Of a stretch of 64,000 nucleotides of DNA, positions 55,231-64,000 are shown in pieces. This stretch comes from Spirogloea muscicola (lineage: Eukaryota; Streptophyta; Zygnematophyceae; Spirogloeales; Spirogloeaceae). Position numbers and translations under genes: made by a program. The number at the start of each line of letters is the position of its first letter. The first letter of the stretch is position 1. The notes below the pieces were generated by a model that was given only the letters and a program-made list of their open reading frames with translations, was not told the origin of the DNA and searched no databases. Where the stretch lies: positions 77,587 through 141,586 of the forward strand of contig WELB01000257.1 of the NCBI GenBank assembly GCA_009602725.1. The letters are read 5' to 3'.

Positions 55231-58200
55231 TGTAATGTCCCCGCCGTTACGGGACGCTTAACTTCGAGTTAAGCGCCGCGCGAGGTGTCGCGCGGTGTGA
55301 CGGGCCTGCTGACGATGTGACGTGCGGGCGCGCCGCCTCCAGCCGAGGCGGCGAACCCGGTCATCCAGAGCGGAGCTTCTCGGCATATTTCTGATTCTGC
55401 CGTCGTGCCCGCAGTGACGTGTATGAGACACGTGTCGCGCGCCTGTGACGCCACGCGACACCGCTGACTCACTGGCGGCGCCGCAAGCTGGCGCGCGAGG
55501 CGCCGCCGCTCGGCGGCGCCGCAGGGCGGCCGCCGCCGCGTGGTCTGCCCTCGCACTAGATTCCCCGTATCGGGCCCGCCTTTCGTAGGTGGGCCCTGAG
55601 ACGAACCTCCCAGAGGCCCCTGGGGAGGGTGGCACGTGAAGCACTGTAAGTAGGGCTGAGAGCGGGCTCAGAGGGAACTCGGTCGAACTCAGTGAAGCCC
55701 GCGAGAGAGAGGCGCAGCCCCGCTGCCGCCTGCTGCTGCAGCCCGTCGCCGCATCCCGTCGTCGCGGACTTCCGACGGCTCTCTGTGAGTAAGACTGTGG
55801 CTGCTCCCTTGGGGACAGTCGCTGGCCCGTACCTGTGAGGTGAGTCGCTGCCTGTCGGCAGCGCCTCAGGGCAAGACTTCCGCTGCGTATCACACGTGGT
55901 GCTTCACTGTGCTGGGGGTTTGTCTCTAAACCCCAGCGACCGAAACCAATAAGGACGTACTGACCCTTTACTGTGCTGTTAAGGGTCAGGACCGTTACTT
56001 TGGTATCAGAGGAGTCCTTGCATCTGAATCACCTCGTAATCTTTTTACGGTTGACAGTGCAAGGTTCCTTGATGTGCTGGTACTGATTTGTCCTTTGAGA
56101 CGACTTCGTGCCAGAGTGTATCCGTGGATCTGCATCGCCGGGTCGACTGGGGCTGTCCATCCTATCGCCCGCTGCATCCACGTATCCGGGGTCGGCTATG
56201 GCGGCAGATCCTCCACTACCCCGGCGGCAAGCCGTATTGCCAGGTCAGTACTCTGCCTGCGTAACCTTCTGCGGTCGGCGGATTGCCTGCCGTGGCAAGG
56301 AGTTGAAACCGACCGCCGCTGGGCGGCAAAGTCTGACTATCTGCTAGAGGCTGGTCCGTACTCCAGTCCTGGTCCCTCCCTCAGTTGCTCGTACAGCTTG
56401 CGAGTTGGAGGAATGGTTGGTGCGCTGCCATGATTACTTTGCTTTTCCGGGGCACCGGCATAGCTTAGTACCTGGTAGTATTGTCCTGGCCGTTGTGTCT
56501 TACGCCAACCACTGACTTGATCCCTCAGTGTGTGTGGTGTAAAGGCATGGAGTCGGCTAGCTCAAGTGCACCGCCAAGCCCTCCACCGCCAGCTGTACCT
56601 CCTCCTGAAGTAGAGGACGTTGTCAACAACCTAGCGCAGCTCCGTGCACCTGGCCCGGATGGGCTGACTTCTGAACAGGTGCGGTGCCTTGGGCGCCTGA
56701 AGGAGAAGTTGGAGATTGCCGTTCCCGGTGGGGAATCGCTGGCAAATCCCGTGTGGGGGGATGCTGTGTGCCGAGGTGCGGATCCTCATTGCCTGTGTGT
56801 GTGCGAGCGAGGAACGCATCCAACGCCTGAAGGCGAGAGTAAGCCACAGCGCTCGGCTGGGCCGTGCCCAGCCATGCCAACCTGCCACGTTCAGTGGGCA
56901 GGGCAGTCTCGCAACGTGGTTGCGCGAGATGCTGGCGTGGTTCGTCCTCTGTGAGGCGCCATCGACATCGCGAGTTGCCATTACTGCCACGTACTTGACC
57001 GGAGACCCTGCCGCGTGGTGGGAGTCCGTGAAGCTATCCTCAACCCCCAGTGTATTCAATACGTGGGGTTTCTTCACAAGGTCGTTGACTTCAATGTACG
57101 GCGAAGTCCATGCGGAGCTAAAGGCTCGCAACGCACTCGATGCAATCCGCATGCGAGGTGATGAGTTCGAAGAGTACGTCCGGCAGTTCCACATGCTGCT
57201 GGTGAAGTGCGGGTCCATGGATGCCAAGGACCAAGTACAGCGCTTCAAGGCGGGTCTGCCACAACACATTGCGGTGATGTCGCAAGTGGACAAGACCACC
57301 TTGCAGCCGGTGACGACGTTGGACAAGCTCATTGAGCAAGCCCGTCAAGCACACTCGATGTACCCGACGCGCAAGCGATTCCTCCGGGAGGAAGATGGGG
57401 ACGAGTCGGGGCGGTCACCTGCGAAGCGCTTCAAGCCCAAGTCCGGGTTCAAGCCAAGTAGTAAGTCTGGGCCACCATCGCGGTCGGCGCCAGCCAAGGC
57501 TGCAGCAAAGTTCGTCCCAGAAGAGGACAGGGCTTGTTACCGGTGTGGCCAGAAAGGCCACCGGATTCGGGACTGTCTGCAACCGCCGACATCCCAACCT
57601 ACCGAGCCTGCTTCGACGCGCCCGAAGGGCTTGTACAAGGAAAAAGGGAAAAGTGAGTCCCCCCCCCCTATCACCGTAATGGGTGTTTCATCGGCATGAT
57701 GTGGAATTGCTTTTTGAACGCTTAGGACGAGTGTGTCCGCTGTCTGTTATGCCAGTAGTACGCTCTGTGCATGGGCTTAAGCAAGCGCTGGTGAACGAAG
57801 GTCCCCTCGTTGTGTGGGTTCCTTCCAATCAGTCGGAGCTGTCACCCGCGAAGCGCTTCAAGCCCAAGTCCGGGTTCAAGCCAAGTAGTAAGTCTGGGCC
57901 ACCATCGCGGTCGGCGCCAGCCAAGGCTGCAGCAAAGTTCGTCCCAGAAGAGGACAGGGCTTGTTACCGGTGTGGCCAGAAGGGCCACCGGATTCGGGAC
58001 TGTCTGCAACCGCCGACAGCCCAACCTACCGAGCCTGCTTCGACGCGCCCGAAGGGCTTGTACAAGGGAAAAGGGACAAGTGAGTCCCCCTCCCTATCAC
58101 CGTTGTGGGTGTTTCATCGGCATGATGTGGAAATGCTCTTTGAACGCTTAGGACGAGTGTGTCCGCTGTCTGTTATGCCAGTAGTACGTTCTGTGCATGG

Positions 58201-61200
58201 GCTTAAGCAAGCGCTGGTGAACGAAGGTCCCCTCGTTGTATGGGTTCCTTCCAATCAGTTGCAGAAAGCTGCGAGCATGTACTTAAGCTGGATCAGTTTC
58301 CATGGTGCTAAAGAACCGGTGTTCTTCATCGTGCCTTGCAGTCGAGGAGTAAACCCTCAACCTCCGTCGGGGCTGATGTTGTTGTGTCGCCACATGGCGA
58401 AGCGCCCCCAAGTGAAATCGGAAGTTGAAAACGTTGTACGCCCCTCAAAGAGACTGTTCGTGTATGCAGCTCGGAGTTCCATGCTTACTACCGTAAGTGC
58501 CTCGGCAGTCGCTGCCGCAGCGCCAACTATGGTGTTTTCGGGACTGGTGGCCGGTCATGGGGTCCAGATCCTCATGGATACGGGGGCTACTGTCTCCTGC
58601 ATCAGTAAGAATGTTGTGAGCGACAAGGGTTTCGTTGTAAAGCCCGTTAATGTCTCTCAAGCTACATTGGCTAATGGACAAACTGCCGAAGTCATGGGCT
58701 ATTGTCAAGTTCCCATACACATTCAATTTTATTAGACTGTTGTGTCTTGCCTTGTCATTGAATTGGCACCAGGCTTTGATGTGATTTTGGGCGATTATTG
58801 GCTTTGTGCCACTGCGGCCCTACTTGACTTTGATGCGCGGACTTGCTCTGGTCAACGCGGTGCTCGTCGTTTTGTATTGCACAAAGACGTTCCCCGCGCG
58901 CCACCATCCGTGAATGTTTCCTCTATCCAGCTGTCGGCTGTGCAGTTCAAGAGGCTCCTTCGCGCAGAACCGGCTTCACCCGTGTATCTGGTGGTGGTCA
59001 TGAGTGCTGAGTCTCCCCCTGACTCAGGAGTAGTGAGTGATGTGGCCTCACATGGGCCGGCTCTTGACAAGTTGTTGGCAGAATTCTCGGATGTGTTCCC
59101 TGAAGTTCTCCCAGACGGTCTGCCTCCTCACCGAGGCGTGGCTCATACGATTCCTCTGGAGCCCGGCGGTGCGCCGCCGTACCGTCCTATGTATCGACTG
59201 AGTCCTCTCGAATTTCGCGAGATGCAGTCCCAAGTGGAGGATTTGCTAAGGAAAGGGCATATTGAGCCTTCTCAGTCGCCGCACGGTGCACCGATCCTCT
59301 TCGTTAAGAAGAAAGACGGTAGTCTTCGGATGTGCATCGACTATCGAGCTCTAAACAAAGCTCACAGTCAAGAACCGGTACCCGTTGCCGCGCATTGATG
59401 ATCTGTTCGATGTCTCGCGGGAGCTAATGTGTTCAGCTCCCTCGATTTGCAAAGCGGCTATCACCAAATTCGTATTACACCTGACGATGTACCGAAATCG
59501 GCATTCCGTACGCCACTCGGTCACTTCCAGTTGAAGGTGCTCGGCTTTGGCTTGACCAATGCACCTGCCACATTTCAGGCTGTAACGACGAAGGTCTTTG
59601 GCCCCCTACTGTACGATTTCGTACTGGTTTACTTGGATGACATACTGGTGTTTAGTGAAACGCCTGAGGATCACGTGAGGCACCTGCGGCAAGTGCTGCA
59701 GTTGCTCCGTAAGAATAAGTTGTATGCCAAGAAATCCAAGTGTGTCTTTAACCAGCCCGAGCTGACATACTTAGGGCATGTGGTGGGCAAAGACAAGGTT
59801 CGCGTCGACCCCAAAAAGACTGCAGTAGTAACGGACTGGCCGGTGCCACGGAATGTGCCACAGTTGCGATCCTTCTTGGGATTCGCGAATTACTTCCGTA
59901 AGTTCCTGCAAGGATACGGAAATATGGCATCTCCTCTTACGAAGCTCACTCGTAAGGACGTGTCCTGGGGGTGGACGTCCGAGTGCCAGAAGGCATTCGA
60001 GGATATAAGACGGGTCCTGGTTAATCCACCCGTTTTGGCCTTGCCTCGAGAAGGCGTGCCATTTGAAGTGGTATGTGACGCCTCATTGATCGGTATTGGT
60101 GCCGTTCTCTTGCAGGAGGGTCACCCCGTAGCATTTGAGAGTCGCCTGCTTCGTCCGGCAGAGCGTAACTACACTACGGGGGAGCAAGAGCTCCTTGCTG
60201 TTGTGCACGCCCTACGTGTGTGGCGATGCTATCTCGAGGGTGTTGAATTTACGGTCGTAACGGATCACTGCCCGTTGACCTACTTTCACACACAACAGCA
60301 TTTGAGCAGGCGTCACACAAGGTGGGCAGAGTTGTTGGCCATATTCCGTTTCCAGTGGGTGTACCGCCCTGGAAGGATGAATGTTGCGGACCCGGTGAGC
60401 CGCAACATTGTAGGGACTGATGTGGCGGCTGTCTTGCACGCATCAGGGGCTCAGACCGCAGACGTGCGGCCTACTCGTAAAGCTGCTCGGCAGTCCACCG
60501 CCAACCTCTCTGAGCTGTATGTGCGTATTCATGATGGGTATAGCACCGACCCATGTTTTGCAGATGCAAACAATACACGCACACTAGTGTCTGACCAAGA
60601 TTTTTGGTGGCAAGGGGACGCCATTGTAGTTCCTGACTGCAAGGCCCTACGAAGTACTATCATGCAGGAGATGCATGAGCCACCCTATAGTGGTCATTTG
60701 GGTATGGGGAAGACAAAGAAAGCTATTCAGCTTCTCTTTTGGTGGCCCGGCTTGAAAGCCCAGGTACAGTCTTTTGTGAAGACTTGCGCCACCTGCCAGC
60801 GTAGCAAGGCAAGCTCTCAGAAGCCTGCCGGATTGCTCCAACCTTTGGAGATTCCTCCGCGGAACTGGTCTGACGTCAGTGTGGATTTCATCACACAACT
60901 CCCCAAGACGCGAATCGGCTATGATGCCATTGTCGTGTTTGTGGATCGTCTAAGTAAAATGGTGCATTTTGCGCCTACGACCACCACAGTGTCCGCTCCG
61001 GAATTTGCTGGTATCTTCGTGGACCGTGTATGGAAACTGCACGGAGTGCCCGAGCGAACCGTGTCTGATCGCGACCCTCGCTTCACGGGTTACTTCTGGC
61101 GTGAAGTGTGCAGGCTTATTGGCACTAAGCAATCCTTATCCACGGCATTCCACCCCAAACCGATGGTCAGACCGAAAGGATGAATCGGATTTTGGAGGAC

Positions 61201-62795
61201 ATGTTACGGCACTTTGTAAACCCCAGCCAGACTGACTGGGACGAGTATCTTGCTCCAGCGGAACATGCTGTGAACAATGCCTTTCATGAGTCCACCAAGA
61301 ACACCCCTTTCTTCTTTAACTACGGTCAGCATCCCCGAGCACCTTTACAGGTGGGGAGGCCGGAACGTGTGCCGGCCGCAGCAACCTTTACCGGTCACCT
61401 CCTGGAAGCTCAGCGGAGGGCTAGGCAATGTTTGGAGATTGCCCAGCAACGGCAAAAGGCGTATGCTGATCGACATCGTCGAGATATATCCTTCGACGTG
61501 GGTGCTCAAGTGCTCGTGAGCACAAAGCACCTCTCCATGCGGGCAGTTGGTACGCCTAAATTGCTGCCAAAGTGGGTTGGACCCTTTCGTGTAGTGCGCC
61601 GTATCGGTCCGGTCGCATATGAGCTGGATACACCGGTACACTGGAAAATCCACAAGGTATTTCACGTGTCCCAGCTCGAACCATTCCATTCGGATGGTCG
61701 TGTCCATCCCCTCACCGTTGCGAACGAGGAAGAGTTTCAGGTGGAGGAGATCTTGTCTCACCGCGACAAACTCCGTGGGCGACGTAAGTCCCGAGAGTAC
61801 CTGTCAAGTGGCTAGGTTATGGACCTGAGCACAATACCTGGGAACCGGCGGCCAATCTTGCCCATTGTCGCGCCGTTCGCCGTAAGTATCTTGCAAAAGG
61901 GCATTCCCCTTTGCGTCGTAGTACTCCACGCCCTCGTCGAACTTAACCTCTTCGAGTTCGTGGCCCCCCCTCTCCTTGTTCCCGAGGACGTGAACATTAA
62001 AGTGGGGAGGAATGTAACGTCCTCGCCGTTACGGGACGCTTGACTTCGAGTTAAGCGCCGCGCGAGGTGTCGCGCGGTGTGACGCGCCTGCTGACGATGT
62101 GACGTGCAGGCGCCGCCTTCAGCCGAGGCGGCGAACCTGGTCTACCAGAGCGGAGCTTCTCGGCATATTCCTGATTCTGCCGTCGTGCCCGCAATGACGC
62201 GTATGGGACACGTGTCGCGCGCCTGTGACGCCGCGCGACACCGCTGACTCACTGGCGGCGCCGCAAGCCGGCTCCGCAAGGCGCCGCCGCTCGGCGGCGC
62301 CGCAGGGCGGCCGCCGCCTCCAGAAGGGAGCCGCGTGGTCTGCCCTCGCACTAGATTCCCCGTATCGGGCCCGCCTTCCGAAGGTGGGCCCTGAGACGAA
62401 CCTCCCAGAGACCCCTGGGGACGGTGGCACATGAAGCACTATAAGTAGGGCTGAGAGCGGACTCAGAGGGATCTAAGTCAATCTCAGTGAAGCCCGCGAG
62501 AGAGAGGCGCAGCCCTGCTGCCGCCTGCTGCTGCAGCCCGTCGCCGCATCCCGTCGTCGCGGACTTTCGACGGCTCTCTGTGAGTAAGACTGTGACTGCT
62601 CCTTTGGGGACAGTGGCTGGCCCGTACCTGTGAGGTGAGTCGCTGCCTGTCGGCAGCGCCTCAGGGCGAGACTTCCGCTGCGTATCACACGTGGTGCTTT
62701 CACTGTGCTGGGGGTTTGTCTCTAAACCCCAGCGACCGAAACCAAAAAGGACGTACTGACCCCTGACTGTGCTGTTAAGGGTCGGGGCCGTTACA
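55231..62795 (+). mobile_element. Family B Ty3/gypsy chromovirus fossil with both LTRs
   Basis: The most complete copy. LTRs at 55231-55998 (768 bases) and 62013-62795 (783 bases) differ by several percent by eye, including small length changes, which suggests an insertion old enough to have drifted but still recognisable. Primer-binding region TGGTATCAGAGG at about 56002. Gag at about 56547-57650 with a zinc knuckle (CYRCGQKGHRIRDC, 57536-57577); that segment is present again as a direct repeat about 425 bases downstream. Protease motif LMDTGAT near 58575, reverse transcriptase at about 59160-59800, RNase H at about 60010-60300, integrase at about 60640-61250, chromodomain at about 61735-61870, purine-rich tract at 61999-62012. 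Broken, with roughly five breaks. Confidence 0.85.
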
Positions 62796-62861
62796 GACCC
62801 CGTGGGCACGCTGAAGCGGGGGGGAACGTCACAAAGTGGGGAACGTTACACCCAAGGTACG

Positions 62862-63506
62862 TCAGCTCCGGCTGGTAATATACACATTTGGATCGCTTGG
62901 CATACAGCTGGTTGTCACGCAGCAGCTGCAATTCGTCATCACGGCCTGAAAGTTGGCCGGTACGTTGAACAAACCGAAGCTCAGCACCTGCAATAGGAAA
63001 TGTCTATCGGCATACGGAAAGCCGACTTCGGGACAACCGCAGGCGTGATACGAATCTGGTGATACCCCCACTTTGCAAGTCTAGAGAGCTAACCACAGTA
63101 GCTCCTGCGAGACGATCGAATAGGTCATCTATTCGCGGCAAAGGGTATCGGTTCTTGATAGACAGCTTACTCAGAGCTCGATTATCGACGCACATCCGTA
63201 GACTGCCGTCTTTGTTCTTCAAAGTCTCAAAGATCAAGGGGGATCGGTGCACCGTACGGCGAGTGAGAAGGCTTCGCGTGGCCCTTCCTGAGCAAATCCT
63301 CCACTTAGCTAAGCATCTCCCGATATCTCGAGAGGACTTAGTCGGTACATCGGTCTGGACGGCGGCTCCGCGCCGGCCTCTATCGGTATTGTATGAGCCA
63401 CGCCTCGCTGAGGCGGTAGACCGTCCGGAAAAGGGTCGGAAAACACATCCGCAAACTCCTCCGGCAACTTGTCAAGAACCCCGCCTTGTGAGGCCATTGC
63501 ACTCAC
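62862..63506 (-). mobile_element. Third Ty3/gypsy reverse transcriptase relic, inverted
   Basis: Minus-strand remnants of the linker before reverse transcriptase (EEFADVFSD, 63309-63506) and of its core ([17 protein letters not shown], 63004-63252). No LTR is attached. More diverged from families A and B than those are from each other, so probably older. Several breaks. Confidence 0.65.
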
Positions 63507-63679
63507 AAAGAGACAGGGGCAGACTCGTCAGACAACGTCATCACCACAAAGTACAAGGACTCGACCGCTTGTTTGTGTAGCAGCTTCTTCATCTGCATGG
63601 CGGAAAGCAGAGTCGAAATTCCAGCCGCCCGGAGCGTTGTACAGGTCTGCTAATTGCAAAGGACAGAGCGCCGTGCGAT

Positions 63680-63745
63680 GTTGTACTCTCAGTAACCTCT
63701 AGTCAGTAGATGCAAATCGGAATTGCTAGCAGGCGGGTAGACGTT
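63680..63745 (-). mobile_element. LINE-1 C-terminal end fragment
   Basis: Matches 33226-33290 (TCAGTAACCTC, TCAGTAGATGCAA, GCTAGCAGGCGG), the last codons and stop of LINE-1 on the minus strand. Confidence 0.5.
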
Positions 63746-64000
63746 GTAAGGACTGCTGTGGATCGCCACGCCCGGGCTGCCCGGGGCGAGGAAAAGCGGG
63801 AAGGTATTGGAATGGGGCTGCAACGGTAAAATGAGCAACGGTTACTGCAAGGGCAAGGGTCCAGGGGTCCGAGCTTGGGTGAATCACTCACCCCTTCTCC
63901 CATCTCGGGTGCCCTCTATATAGCCCGATGGACTGCGAGCCCGGCCATACGGGCCCGGGTGGTTTACTTGGAACCCAGTCTCTCGTTGACGACCCGTCTA
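63746..64000. other. Unassigned end of window
   Basis: GC-rich, with a TATA-like CTCTATATAGCCC at about 63914. Could be the edge of a further element or a promoter; nothing can be assigned. Confidence 0.3.

Noticed and set aside
48571-62795. A new type of giant element built from the mirrored A/B block
   Set aside because: Each part is an ordinary Ty3/gypsy component with its own LTR; nesting, recombination or misassembly explains the order without a new element class.
1-64000. Bacterial-style operon, phage, toxin-antitoxin or defence system
   Set aside because: Genes have many introns and eukaryotic families; no such cluster is visible.

Overview
This is nuclear DNA from a green-lineage eukaryote. 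Genes carry many short introns, coding sequence is GC-rich with GC-rich third positions, telomere-like TTTAGGG words occur, and the mobile elements are plant-type chromodomain LTR retroelements. Three genes are typical of the land-plant/streptophyte side: a CRWN/NMCP plant-lamin homologue, a SAWADEE-homeodomain (SHH) protein and a GT14/DUF266 glycosyltransferase. My best guess is a streptophyte alga. This is inferred from gene content only.

The first 30 kb is gene-dense, with seven host genes whose exons I could chain with matching splice phases: CRWN-like (+, 5' end outside the window), GT14/DUF266 (-), VAP27-type VAP (+), SHH-like (-), a GPI-anchored A1 aspartyl protease (-), RsfS/Iojap (-, 5' end in or beyond a sequence gap) and the U3 snoRNP protein MPP10 (+, 5' end in the gap). 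GT14 and VAP are divergent and share about 295 bp of upstream DNA. Iojap and MPP10 are also divergent, separated by the 490-base N gap. Four introns in four of these genes use GC-AG rather than GT-AG borders. The introns also hold relics: LINE tails, tRNA-like minihelices, a telomere-like tract, a GAGCTCC-type satellite and a homopyrimidine tract. I see no operon or joint pathway; the genes serve nuclear lamina, glycosylation, ER contacts, chromatin reading, proteolysis, organelle ribosome control and rRNA processing.

From 30.4 to 43.4 kb host genes are sparse: two leucine-rich-repeat loci, at least one of them decayed, and a series of three near-perfect hairpins of unknown nature. The rest is a graveyard of 5'-truncated LINE copies whose C-terminal region looks like the CCHC plus restriction-like endonuclease type. 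Copies lie back to back in both orientations.

From 43.4 to 63.5 kb is a nest of Ty3/gypsy chromovirus relics of two families. Family A has LTRs of about 545 bp, family B of about 775 bp. They are arranged as a rough mirror image: B(-), A(-), A(+), B(+), B(+). The largest copy, B at 55231-62795, keeps both LTRs and all the usual parts but is broken in several places. All are treated as fossils.

Single ambiguous bases at 11895, 22063 and 53903 look like assembly joins. The last lies exactly where family A passes into family B, so adjacency across these points is not proven. I found no CRISPR, operon, phage or bacterial system. Exon borders were derived by eye from splice consensus, phase and family motifs and have no transcript support.
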